64,000 bases of DNA from Protula sp. h YS-2021 (GCA_949752745.1 OX457031.1:248001-312000), one strand, 5' to 3'; positions 1-9,042 are shown, counted from the stretch's first letter. The notes: generated by a model not told the origin, from the letters alone. A program made the numbers and translations.

Positions 1-385
1 CCTGATAACGTATAGCTGTTGAAAAATGGCAGATGCGATAGAAAAGGTACCGTCCATAAACCATGTGGACGAGCGACATAAATGGCGTAATCCTGCGTCA
101 GTCGCGTACACAACAATTCTGAGACGACTTTCGGGCCCGCTGTCGTACATAAAAAAAACGCTCCGGATTGTCACCTCCTGTTGTTTCCCATTCGTTTGAT
201 ATGTCTAAATCCCTCAATGTGGCTGGATCCTTTGGAAATGCACCTCGTTTTGGTCTGCGTATAGTCCTGCGGTATTGTTCTAAGTTGCCCAGGTTCGCTC
301 TTACGTTTTCTGGAGCTTCCTGAATTGCCTGAGAAAGAATCTGGATTGGTCGCGCCATAATATTTCGGGCTGTATTGGAAATATT
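1..385 (-). pseudogene. FLYWCH/MULE transposase-derived gene, exon 2, downstream part
   Basis: This is the part of a FLYWCH-type gene that lies beyond the Polinton insertion. An open stretch (358 down to 98) reads through the linker typical of FLYWCH-MULE proteins, with the motif DLDISNEWETTGG. After a one-base shift at the run of eight A at 151-158 the frame continues as TWFMDGTFSI up to the window edge. WFMDGTF is the usual start of the MULE (Mutator-like) transposase DDE domain and carries its first catalytic Asp. The ATG at 358 is not a real start: the frame continues upstream into 13801-13878 once the Polinton and one copy of its duplication are removed. Such genes are domesticated or decaying transposases. 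The single homopolymer frameshift could be decay or an assembly error. The 3' end lies outside the window. Confidence 0.8.
380..385. repeat. Polinton target-site duplication, left (AATATT)
   Basis: AATATT directly precedes the left terminus AGTAGT and is repeated exactly after the right terminus at 13795-13800. Six base pairs is the known Polinton duplication length. Confidence 0.93.
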
Positions 386-682
386 AGTAGTCTATTACTG
401 TTTTTTCATGACATAAAATTCTGCAACTTTTTGCAACGCTGTGACCTTGTAACATTGCGCAAGGCTATTGTGAAGCTGACAAGTTTGATGGATGTGGAAT
501 GTACATTAACAAAAGAAGAGTTTGAGGGTGGAATATGAACAAAAGAAGAAGATAACTTGTACACCGTTTGGAACGAAGAAATCGTACATTTTATAGAGAG
601 TTAAAAATAGATTTAGTTTTTAAGAAAAAATATAAACTTTTATTTTGCCTTTCTCCGAAACCGAGTTCTTGAATTTACAGAG
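386..682 (+). repeat. Polinton left terminal inverted repeat
   Basis: This 297-bp segment matches the reverse complement of 13496-13794 with small indels. The match runs from AGTAGT to GAATTTACAGAG. Its inner end reads as the N-terminus of the right-end gene Z (LRNRVLEFTE), so the repeat includes the start of a gene. Confidence 0.92.
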
Positions 683-1620
683 GACATTTGCACCAATGAA
701 GGAGGCTGTAGCACAAAGCTTGATGCCTTGCGTTTCTATTCATTTGTCTTTTATGTTTGACATAGGCTGATCATTGTTGCAAAGACATATGTATTTCTCA
801 ATATTACTACCTCCCCCTCCCCGCCGCCCCTTTACCACTCTCCCTACTCTGTGAAACACATTTTTATATGGGTCTCGCTGTGAACCACTTGGGCATACTG
901 TGAACCATGCGGACCCGCTGTGAACCACTCGGAACTAATCAGAACCTACCGATTCCATTCACACTTTTATAAAGCGCTTCCCAAGAACAAGAAAACTGGT
1001 GTAGTTACTGGGATATTTATTATAATACGCAACAGAGGTATAGATTTATATTGACTGTTTTTAGCCCAACTTATCGAGGACATATACAACATTTGCACCA
1101 ATGAAGGTGGCTGTGGCACAAAGCTTGATACCTTGTGTTTCTATTCATTTGGCTTATGTGTTTGACGTAGGCTGTGATTGTTGCAAAGACATATGTATTT
1201 CCCAATATTACTACCTCCCCCTCCCCGCCGCCCCTTTACCGCTCCCCCCCCCCCCTCCAACACTTGTTATTTCCCCGTTGTGTAACGAGCTTGCTATGCA
1301 CTATCAATGTGTACTTGAAATGTGTCACAGGAATTCAGTTCAGCAGCTGATTACTTTAAAAACAGACTGCTTTTTTGGAGATTTCGCTTACGCATGAAGT
1401 AAATAATGGAAATGGGACCCGCCGAGAACCACTTGGACCTACTGTGAACCATGCCGACCCATTGTAAACCACACGGACCCACTGTGAACCGCTCGGAACT
1501 ATTCCGAACCAAGGGATTCCATTCACACTAAACCAATGGTGAAGAACAAGTAATCGCTTATCGTTACTGGGATATTTATTATGATAACAGAGGTATAGTA
1601 TTATAACACAATTATAGATA
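683..1620 (+). repeat. Tandemly duplicated subterminal region with gene-Z-like remnants
   Basis: Two direct copies of a block of about 400-540 bp run from 683 and from about 1079. Each begins with a short coding-like stretch (ICTNEGG...) that resembles the C-terminal motif LIEDIY-IC of gene Z at the other end. The second copy contains QLIEDIYNIC. Each then has a C-rich tract and a set of imperfect repeats of about 18 bp built on CTGTGAACCACTCGG (about 868-940 and 1408-1510). No intact gene is present. It is most simply read as right-end gene sequence copied to the left end and then duplicated and eroded. Confidence 0.7.
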
Positions 1621-1779
1621 AAATAAACGGGGTTTAACGTAATAGTTATACCAATTTTTGAACCAAGTAACCTGATCCTCCCACGTTTCTCAATCTCCCG
1701 CGCATTTTACCACCGCGCATTTTATCTTTTGAAGCACATTTAACCTTAATAAATCTTCTGCAAACGAGCCCACACCCCT

Positions 1780-2135
1780 TTCCCCTATTAAACTATTAAT
1801 ACACTCTTCCTATTTCATACATAAACTGCAATGATGGGAGCTTTTAAAACAAGATATTTTTACAACAACTTCACTGAACCCTCCACCGATGTCACCCCCC
1901 CCCCTTCCCATCCCTATGGTTTACATCGACTGGGAAAAACATTTAAGCGGTCTTTTGAAACCATTAAACCATGATAAAGTCAAGCCGCCCCCCTTCCCTA
2001 TAAAACTATTAATACACTGACCGTATTTCATACATATACTGATAGCAATGATGCGAGATTTTAAAATCAGAACTTTTCAAAACTGATACTTTATTGAACC
2101 CTCCACCGAGGTCACCGCCCCGCCCCCCCTCCCAA
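1780..2135 (+). repeat. Pair of about 200-bp direct repeats, C-rich
   Basis: 1780-1910 and 1985-2130 share the order AAACTATTAATACACT, ATTTCATACAT, GCAATGATG, then TTGAACCCTCCACCGA and a poly-C tract. No coding capacity is visible here. From 2140 to 2620 the DNA is AT-rich with T runs and shows no gene. Confidence 0.65.
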
Positions 2136-2622
2136 ATATAACTTATAATACTAACCTTATTGGAACAGCCGATAAATTCTTATGGCGATAATCAACCCTT
2201 TTAATATAATAATATTTTTTTATGGAAATTTTGTTGATGGAAATTATAGAATAAATTTAGCAGGTCTATGGCAAAGCTGAGGGTTGATATCGCCTTATCC
2301 ATTGTGAATTAAATAGAAAAAAAAAATAGAAGAACTCTGGATATATATCCCCTCCACCCCCCATTGGAATTTGACATCGGTCAACAACAAAGAGTCATTG
2401 CATCACATTTTGGTTAAAACAAACGCATTTTGACTCTGGAATTTTCTCCCTCATGGCAACCAAATGACAGTCTTATGATATTTTATGTGTTTTTTTTGTT
2501 TTTTTTAGATTAAACGGGTTAAAGGCTATATTACGAAGAATCATATTACATTATAATTACATTTTTTTTATTTTTTTTTTATTTTTTTTTTTTTAGTGAA
2601 CAATATTTATTATAATGAATAT

Positions 2623-3510
2623 TTATGTTTGTCCAAACAAGTAAACTGACGATACTTGATAAAATGATGGATTTACAAAGCTGTGGAGTTCAATGTCGCG
2701 GGGCGGATTCCTCGCGCTCTTTCTCATTCGTAAATAAATTAATGCGACAGTTACCGTGACACAGAAGATAAAAACAGTGATCGATGCCGTCACGGCTGTT
2801 GCGTGATGACTGTTGCTGTTATGTGGGAGGTCGGATGATGTAATTTTTGTAATTTGTGACGTTGATTCCGGGGTTGTGGTGTCCGTTAAATATGATATGG
2901 TCTGAGAAGCGAGGGGTGACGACACCGACCCATGGCTTGTTGATGTTGATTCCTGGGCGGTGCCTGTTAAATGCGACGTGGTCTGAGAGGCGGAGGGTGG
3001 CGTCACCGACCCATGGCTTGAGTCCCATTCTGCAGACGTTTGGTATGACGTCACAGTCCAGTCTGTGGTCGCGGTTGATAGGTCCGTGCTCGCGGTCCAT
3101 TGGTGCGTGGTCGAGGTCCATTGGTGCGTGGTCGAGGTCCGTTGGTGCGTGGTCGAGGTCCGTTGGTCCGGGGCGCAAGACATATCGGATAAAACCGATA
3201 CGTCCGGCCTGGCGGCTTTAAACTTTGAGATGTCCCTGCAAGTTAAAAATGGATTGTCATTAAGTACAAGCGTTTCTAATTCCTGATATTCGTCTTGTGT
3301 TAGAATAGGAAGATACGAAATAGCAGTATTATCATAAATTAAATATTTTATCCACCAATTTGGATTAAAATCAACCCATTTCTCTACTTCAAATCCTCGA
3401 CACGTTACATATGGTTCATCGCAAATACACAAGTCACAATTTTTTCCAAAGGCAAGCATTGGAAAAATAATAACTAATATCAGAACTGAATTCTTTTTTG
3501 CGTTTGTCGT
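2623..3510 (-). CDS. Polinton accessory type I membrane protein 1 (LRR-cap-like ectodomain, mucin stalk)
   Basis: Order of parts: a signal-peptide-like segment (KKNSVLILVIIFPMLAFG), a Cys-bounded ectodomain of about 85 residues beginning C-x2-C-x-C-x5-V-x-C, a Thr/Ser-rich stalk, one membrane span (ITVFIFCVTVTVALIYL), then a basic stop (RMRK) and a short tail containing NPSF. The ectodomain opening and the stretch LETLVLNDN resemble an LRR N-cap with one or two leucine-rich repeats. The stalk includes heptads (TSTTHQ-like, a 21-bp tandem repeat at about 3107-3172) and two repeats of about 30 residues beginning SHGSV. The first ATG in frame is at 3459, inside the signal peptide. The frame stays open upstream to an ACG at 3510-3508 where a start would be expected, so the start codon may be lost or non-AUG. 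The gene is divergent from the related gene at 3866. The exact function is unknown; cell-surface attachment or host interaction is an inference. Confidence 0.65.
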   Translation of the reverse strand, partial: TTNAKKNSVLILVIIFPMLAFGKNCDLCICDEPYVTCRGFEVEKWVDFNPNWWIKYLIYDNTAISYLPILTQDEYQELETLVLNDNPFLTCRDISKFKAARPDVSVLSDMSCAPDQRTSTTHQRTSTTHQWTSTTHQWTASTDLSTATTDWTVTSYQTSAEWDSSHGSVTPPSASQTTSHLTGTAQESTSTSHGSVSSPLASQTISYLTDTTTPESTSQITKITSSDLPHNSNSHHATAVTASITVFIFCVTVTVALIYLRMRKSARNPPRDIELHSFVNPSFYQVSSVYLFGQT

Positions 3511-3865
3511 TAATAGGATGTGAGCTAATTTATATAGTGGTTCAGGACACTTCAGTTAAGATATATGATTGAATATATTAATTATTTTACATCTAATTAA
3601 GATAAACCTTTTCAAATGAGAATATGTAACAAAATTTATGGAACAGCCTGTAAATAACCACACACGTTGTTAAACTATTTTAAAGACAGAACACGCGGAT
3701 GTACCCCTCATAAAAGTTTATTGATTCCTATTTTTGCGGGAAAAATCAGTGGCAGATGAGCTTCTGCTCTGGATCCACCCCTCCCCCTTCCTTGCATGAC
3801 CCTAGCGTATTATGCACGTGTTTAGTCGGTCTTCAGAGTTCGAGCGAATCAAACCAAAAACAAAA

Positions 3866-5208
3866 ATGTCTTCCGTTTTCTTAATTTTCTGTTTTTTGGC
3901 TCTTGCAAAATCGACAAAATCGGAATGTATAAGAAATAAATATAATGTGATGTGTATAGACGAAGTGGAATTCAACAGAATATGGACGGATGCAAAAACG
4001 CTGACGCTGGTCAACTCGTTTATTACGGAGCCAAGTTTGCGTGTCAGATTTCCGCACGTGTCTCGCGTGGACATCCGAGGCATATTTGCGAGGGATGAGT
4101 GCACAGAGTTGCACGGAATTCAAGGTCTGGAACTTCGCGGTTGCTCCCAAGGTAAATACGGGGGGCGGGTAGCTCAGTTGGTAGAGCGCTGGTCTTCAGA
4201 TCTAGGGTGTATAGCCGGTACGGGTTCGAATCCTGCTCGTGCCTATTAGCTGTGCACTCAGTTATGATTCCCCTAGGGATCCAAACTGGAATTTCCCATT
4301 TCAGTATAATGTGGCAGGGTAGTCCTGATATAGCCCTGAGATCGCTTAAAACACCAATAAACCAAACTAAACCAACCCAAGGTAAATATTCTTTCGTTAT
4401 TAAAATAAAATAGGTAAATGTTATTTAACTTGTAGAAACGAGGGAGAATAGAGGAAGAATTTGATATTTAACTGTTGGAGGGCACTTGCTTAGAACTTGC
4501 ATTTATTATTTCAGAATTATCAACGACCACGACCACACCGACCACGTCCCCAACGACCACACCGACTATGACCACACCAACCACGTCAACTCAGCTTACA
4601 TTATCGGATATTAGCGGCGCATTCACTCTGGTGTTGAGCGCAGCTATTATATTTTTTTTAACAATACTGTTTTTTGCTTAGTGGTTTTTATAACTTTAAG
4701 AAGGATACAGAACAACATTAACATTGAACAACCCTTGCCAATGCTGGCTAGACCTAGTGGATTACTCGACACAAGCTCCGATGAAAAAGAATGGATAGCA
4801 CCACCCCGCCCTCCCAGTGCGACCCCCGTCCGCCCTCCTCCTCCGGTTCCCCGACCCGCTGTGTCCCGCCCGCTTCCTGCTACATTACCACCTGTTCCAA
4901 ACTCCCCGCCTTCCGTTGTTCCCAAACCCCCTCCCACCCCTCCTCTTATCCCACCGTCTGAAGCTACTCTTCCCAAACAACCTCCTACCCCTCACCTGTC
5001 TGAAATTCTTATCCCCTGCCCACCGTCACCTCCCATGTCTCGACCTGCTATCTCTGACCCTCCTCCCCCACCTCCCTTGCCTCAACCTGCTGCTGCTACA
5101 TCTCCGATCTCACCCCCGACACCCTCCACCTCTCCCCCGTCTCGTGCCCGGCTCCCGATCACCTCTAAATATAATGTGCGGATGCTGAGGTCGAAACGGG
5201 AATATTAA
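3866..5208 (+). CDS. Polinton accessory type I membrane protein 2 (spliced; proline-rich tail)
   Basis: Exon 1 is 3866-4151 (signal peptide SVFLIFCFLALAKS, then a Cys-bounded domain of about 75 residues related in plan to the divergent neighbour). It ends at a clear donor, CAAG|GTAAAT. The acceptor TTATTATTTCAG ends at 4514. Exon 2 encodes a Thr/Pro stalk (TTTTTPTTSPTTT), a membrane span (AFTLVLSAAIIFFLTILFF) and a stop at 4681. Immediately after, in the next frame, 4681-5208 encodes a basic stop-transfer (LRRIQ) and a tail of about 150 residues that is nearly all Pro/Ser/Thr with SH3-ligand-like PxxP cores (RPPPPVPRP, PPPPPPLPQP). The break lies in a T run near 4668-4675, so the tail was probably once the cytoplasmic domain of the same protein. 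AATAAA follows the stop. A SINE sits in the intron. The function is unknown. Confidence 0.65.
4159..4375 (+). mobile_element. tRNA-derived SINE (family 1) at a splice donor
   Basis: A tRNA-like head carries an A box (TAGCTCAGTTGG, 4170-4181) and a B box (GGTTCGAATCC, 4223-4233). It is followed by a core containing CCCATTTCAGTATAATGTGGCAGG and an A-rich, CCAAAC-type tail. It is flanked by a 13-bp duplication CCCAAGGTAAATA (4146-4158 and 4376-4388) that includes the host intron's splice donor. Confidence 0.9.
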
Positions 5209-5374
5209 ATAAACGTGAGTGAAATAGAGTGGTTATATTTTATTATTATTACTCACTCACCTCTATGACTTGTAAAACATCTCGTGTGCCGCCGGTCGCA
5301 GTCGACCCACAACCAGCTCTGCCTTCTCCCCTCCGGCAGCCAAGCCCAGATGTAACCCTTTTCGAGAGGAGAAA
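5209..5374. other. Spacer with short Pro-rich reading frame before the NADAR gene
   Basis: A 38-codon frame from the ATG at 5265 (MTCKTSRVPP...) runs into the NADAR start in another frame and may be the eroded N-terminal part of that gene. Nothing else is visible. Confidence 0.3.
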
Positions 5375-5758
5375 ATGAAAAATATCTTGATGTTAAAATG
5401 GCTGTGGAATGAAGATGTAAGGACAGAACTTAATTGTGAACAAATGATAGTGTGTGTGGGTAAGGATCGATTTTGGTGTTCAGGTCATGACCTCCTTACT
5501 TGTACTTATTCAACTCCTTCCCAGTACATCGGGCACAACAGGCTTGGGAACATGTGGATGGAAATTCGAGACTTAGTGAAAGGGGTGGACGTTGAACAGG
5601 TGAGAGAGAGAATGAAAGTGTTGAAAGCAAAGGAAGATCGATTGTTCGAGACACTGTGCGAAGGTATTGATAGTGATACAGAGGCTGATGAAGTGCAGTT
5701 CCCATGTCGCAAAAGTGTTATTGAATGGTTTTGTAGAGCCAAACAATTGATCTCATAA
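5375..5758 (+). CDS. NADAR (YbiA-like) domain protein, C-terminal part
   Basis: The 127-residue frame matches the C-terminal half of the NADAR fold: an EEKM..IL..K helix region, then DRFWCSG, and the signature GHNRLGNMWMEIRDLV, equivalent to the family's G-x-N-x-LG-x2-LM-x-(V/L)R motif. NADAR proteins act on ADP-ribosylated or riboflavin-pathway N-glycosidic substrates, and some remove ADP-ribose from nucleic acid. The usual N-terminal half (the NF...EH region) is not visible upstream, where only a short Pro-rich frame occurs. The gene is therefore truncated, strongly diverged or frameshifted at its 5' end. It lies between the membrane-protein gene and the ATPase, inside the Polinton. The family call rests on motif recognition only; catalysis cannot be claimed. 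Confidence 0.6.
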   Translation: MKNILMLKWLWNEDVRTELNCEQMIVCVGKDRFWCSGHDLLTCTYSTPSQYIGHNRLGNMWMEIRDLVKGVDVEQVRERMKVLKAKEDRLFETLCEGIDSDTEADEVQFPCRKSVIEWFCRAKQLIS

Positions 5759-5947
5759 ATGAAGATTGTTATATTGCTGTGTATATTGTATTAGTAATGT
5801 TATAAATTTTGTAAATACATGTTATATTACATGAGCGAATGTTGCTATTTATATTACTTATTATGTATGACAGATGTTGTTAACAAATAAAATGCAATCA
5901 CCCTTCGCGTTTGTTATCATTCGACACTTGACTACAGACACAGCAAC

Positions 5948-6544
5948 ATGAATTTCCTTTCACCAACCACTATAACTTTAACTGGAACAATTTCAAGTGG
6001 AAAAACCACCTGGCTTCGCAAGCTTTTGAAAGAAAACCTATTCGAAATCTCTCCAAATCGAGTTGTATATTTCTATGGCATCTTTCAAAATATATTTGAT
6101 GATATGAAAGGTGTTGAATTTGTACATGGATTACCCTCATCTTTCGAGAACTACATCGATGGGAATCATAATGTTTTAATATTTGATGATCTCCAAGATG
6201 AAATTAGTAAGAGTAAAGATGCGGAGTTCTTATTTACAAGGTCATCACACCATAATAATCTCACGATAATCTATATTTCTCAAAATCCTTTTTACCAAGG
6301 AAAACATTCACGAACAATTGCACTGAACACGCATTACACAGTTTTATTTAAAAATCCAAGGGCTTCGTCTCAGATACGAACACTGAGTTCTCAGACGGGA
6401 ATCACTAAACTGCTAGAAGCATATCAAGATGCAATGAAAGAAAAATATGGTTATCTGATCTTGGATTTGCATCCACGAAGCGCTGATGAGTTTTGCTTAA
6501 GGACACACATCTTTTCAGGAGAGGATCCTATTATTTACCATTAA
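5948..6544 (+). CDS. Polinton DNA-packaging ATPase (A32-like, FtsK/HerA superfamily)
   Basis: A 198-residue intact frame. Walker A is GTISSGKT near residue 13 and Walker B is NVLIFDDL near residue 74. A sensor-like stretch LTIIYISQNPF follows, with the hydrophobic strand pattern of the family. In Polintons and related viruses this ATPase drives genome packaging into the capsid. Its length is normal, with the ATG near the family's usual start. It is one of the few undamaged virion genes in this element. Just after the stop, TAG|GTAAGT (6549-6556) and CCAG (6593-6596) could mark a tiny intron joining to the next gene; this is unproven. Confidence 0.93.
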   Translation: MNFLSPTTITLTGTISSGKTTWLRKLLKENLFEISPNRVVYFYGIFQNIFDDMKGVEFVHGLPSSFENYIDGNHNVLIFDDLQDEISKSKDAEFLFTRSSHHNNLTIIYISQNPFYQGKHSRTIALNTHYTVLFKNPRASSQIRTLSSQTGITKLLEAYQDAMKEKYGYLILDLHPRSADEFCLRTHIFSGEDPIIYH

Positions 6545-6600
6545 AATAGGTAAGTAACAATATTTTTAATCATTTTTGCTTTGGATGTCGTCCAGGCAAC

Positions 6601-6915
6601 ATGTCAACACATATAACAAAGAACAAGGAATTTTTACACCTTATTCTAACTTCATCAAGAGATCAGGCTGCGGCACTCCTCCATACAGTAACTGACGAGC
6701 AAATATTATTGCTGAGTGAAATTGCATACAATATTTTGCAACTGCCTCTGCCGAAAAAAGCGAAATCTCTTGTAAATCAGAAGATAAAACTGTTTGAACG
6801 CATTTCAAGCAGGAAAATTAGCAAAGCAGTGAAAAGGAGACTGATACACAAAAACTACAAGCATCTGCTTTTGACGCTTTGGTCTCTTAAGCTACAACTA
6901 TCACAGCTACAATGA
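6601..6915 (+). CDS. Small basic Polinton conserved protein
   Basis: The 104-residue frame is helical and rich in Leu and Lys. The pattern LLHTVTDEQILLLSEIAYNIL then LPLPKKAKSLVNQKIKLFERI resembles a short protein of unknown role that many Polintons and adintoviruses carry between the ATPase and the integrase. Its stop overlaps the next start as ATGA (6912-6915), suggesting coupled expression. No catalytic motif is visible. A virion core or nucleic-acid-binding role is only an inference from size and charge. Confidence 0.65.
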   Translation: MSTHITKNKEFLHLILTSSRDQAAALLHTVTDEQILLLSEIAYNILQLPLPKKAKSLVNQKIKLFERISSRKISKAVKRRLIHKNYKHLLLTLWSLKLQLSQLQ

Positions 6916-7517
6916 AAAAGAGTGTACTCATTCCTTACGAACGATATCAGTTTTATCAAAACCTTGCTAAAAATAAAACATCAGCTGATACAACAGAAGA
7001 AAGAGTCCAAAAGGAGGCTGTGCCTACTGTTAACGAAGTTTTGAATTTAGTTGAAGAAGCGGACGTTAATCCTGAATCAAAGCTTCCGTCTGATAAATTA
7101 AAGACAGCTGTTATTCTAGCACACCTGCCAAAGCGCAATCGAACAAAGGCGCAGGCGTTGCTTGAAATTATTGATCAGCATCAAACTCTAAACTGGAACA
7201 AGAGTGGTGAACTGCTAGTGAAGAACGAGCCGATAAAATTTTCTCACATATCGGATTTACTGCATGACGCATTAAACAACACTCGTCACGAACCCAAGTG
7301 TACTTTGGAATTCTACAGTAATTTGGTAAATATTCCTATTTCGCTTGTCACAAATCCTAAAAGAAAGCAGTTATTAGGAGGACGGACGTTACCTCCACCA
7401 GGAAGGCCTGATAAACCACCAGTTCTTCTAAACAACTGGAAAGCATTGTGGAAAACCAGTGATGTTAACACAGGAACAGGAAGATTACTTAAAGCAAATA
7501 TACTTCACTCCGTCTAA
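6912..7517 (+). CDS. Polinton conserved hypothetical protein upstream of integrase
   Basis: A 201-residue frame starting in the ATGA overlap with its neighbour. It opens MKKSVLIPYERYQFYQNL and has an acidic middle. It then has the recognisable block LPKRNRTKAQALLEII...LNWNKSGELL...ISDLLHDAL, which recurs in Polinton proteins of this position (WN-x-x-GE and DLL). The last 55 bases overlap the integrase start in another frame. The function is unknown; this protein accompanies the virion genes in many elements, so a structural or assembly role is possible. Confidence 0.65.
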   Translation: MKKSVLIPYERYQFYQNLAKNKTSADTTEERVQKEAVPTVNEVLNLVEEADVNPESKLPSDKLKTAVILAHLPKRNRTKAQALLEIIDQHQTLNWNKSGELLVKNEPIKFSHISDLLHDALNNTRHEPKCTLEFYSNLVNIPISLVTNPKRKQLLGGRTLPPPGRPDKPPVLLNNWKALWKTSDVNTGTGRLLKANILHSV

Positions 7518-8576
7518 CCCCGCTGCATTTGGTGGATTAAACAAAGTTTGGAGCATCATTAAAGGAGATGGGAAGGTTTCAAAGAATCAGCTTCGCAATT
7601 GGTTACTGGAGCAAGATGCATACACGTCATATAGGCAAGCAAGAATTAACTTTAAGAGACCAAAAATTGTAGTTGCTTCAAGGAATGCAGTGTTTGGATC
7701 TGATGTGGCTTATATGGATCGATTTGATAAACACAATGACGGATGCAAATTTTTTGTGGTGTTCATCGATATATTTACAAGATATGCATGGGCGTCTCCA
7801 CTGAAACAATTGCGTGGAAGTGAAATGGTCAGAGTCATGAAGGATCTATTTGAAACGGAAAAATGTGAGAAGTTGTTTACTGACAGGGGCTCAGAATACA
7901 ACAACGCACTCGTGAAGGCATATCTTAAGAAAGAAGACATAAGCCACTATACAAGCACGGGCGAAAAAAAGTTGCGCATGCTGAGCGATTGATAAAACAA
8001 TTGAAGCTAAAACTTATTAAGTATAATAACGAGAACAACAGTTATCGGTGGATAGATGTCCTCGATGATTTTGTAAACGCCTACAATAATTCAACACATA
8101 GAGTTTTAAAGGTTACTCCAGCACAAGCTCGAAATACTGAACAATACACGCTGTGGACCAACCAGTACGGACCAAAGCATAAAATAAAACGGGTCCCAGG
8201 AAAACCACGAAATAAAAACCCATATAAATTCAAGGAAGGTGACAGAGTTAAATTACTGGCTACGAAGCGACCCTTTGCTCGAGAATATGATGAGAGGTTT
8301 ACCACAGAAGTGTTTACAGTTACAGACAGACACATACAAAGCGGCATACCGTTTTACACTATAAAGGATGAAAAGAACAATCCCATTATAGGAAACTTTT
8401 ATGGGAGTGAGCTGCTTAAAGTAAAAGTTCCAGAAGACAAGACTTACAAAATTGAAAAAGTGCTGCGCACACGAGGTAGAGGACAAAATAAAGAATACTT
8501 TGTTAAGTTCAATGGATGACCGAAGATATTTAATAGCTGGGTCAAAGATATTAAAGACCTCACCCCGACGAAATAG
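7462..8576 (+). pseudogene. Polinton integrase (DDE, chromodomain), broken
   Basis: The retrovirus-like integrase of Polintons. The N-terminal helix region (YLKQIYFTPSNPAAFGG) is followed by the DDE core: first Asp in VFGSDVAYMD, second Asp in LFTDRGSEYNN, and Glu in AERLIKQLK. The first frame ends at 7992 and the second frame opens at 7989. The shift falls in the run of seven A near 7965-7971, just before the catalytic Glu. A C-terminal chromodomain follows (YKIEKVLRTRG...EYFVKFNG), where TGA replaces the conserved Trp codon at 8517-8519; the frame then stays open to TAG at 8574-8576. The ATG at 7462 lies within the upstream gene. All three catalytic residues survive, but the gene cannot make a full protein without a frameshift. 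Confidence 0.9.
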
Positions 8577-8603
8577 TTTGCAGATTCATCTGTGACTGTA
8601 AAG

Positions 8604-8989
8604 ATGATACACCTATTTTTATCTTCAGAAGACTCGCTGCAGTATCACCCAACGAATTCAAGCTACGATTTTACATGTGAATTATTGCACCCACTCACTG
8701 AAATTTCTAGATGTGCACTGGCAGAAATCTCATTCGTCTTTCCCGCTGCAGAAGCTTCTCCAAGTCTCGAACTGTATGTGTACTGTGATATTTGCGAGCA
8801 GAGCTATGTGCGAGACACATCATCACCCATAATAAGGATTGTTACTGAACCTACTCAGTTAATAAATCCTTATTTTTCGCTGTTAGCAGATGTACTATAC
8901 AACGTGTGCGCATATATATTCGAGATAAAAACTTTGAAGTACCATCTGAAGATATTGGACCAATTAGATGCACACTTCTGCTTACATAA
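8604..8989 (+). pseudogene. Polinton minor capsid (penton-like) protein, broken
   Basis: The frame opens MIHLFLSSEDSLQYHPTNSS, the typical start of the short Polinton penton protein, with CDICEQSYVRD in the middle. A frameshift near 8875-8880 moves the rest into another frame that ends in TAA at 8987-8989; the downstream frame keeps conserved residues such as RIYIRD. Total coding length is about 128 codons, normal for this single-jelly-roll vertex protein. An upstream in-frame GTG at 8592 exists, but the ATG at 8604 fits the family start. It lies between the integrase and the major capsid gene, as usual. Confidence 0.85.
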
Positions 8990-9042
8990 GCTCAACATTT
9001 TATAATTTTGTTTATTTGGTGATTGCACGTCGACCACTAAAC

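Noticed and set aside
683..2620. Hidden DNA polymerase B at the Polinton left end
   Set aside because: No polymerase or exonuclease motif is visible on either strand; the region is tandem repeats, C-rich tracts and AT-rich spacer.
2819..3286. Several overlapping repeat-rich ORFs on both strands
   Set aside because: They are other-frame readings of the 21-bp tandem repeat in the stalk of membrane protein 1.
4159..4245. A tRNA gene
   Set aside because: The A and B boxes belong to a SINE head: the element has a target duplication, a core shared with other SINEs and an A-rich tail, and the cloverleaf is not complete.
4647..4976. Gly/Arg-rich minus-strand ORF
   Set aside because: It is the complement of the proline-rich tail.
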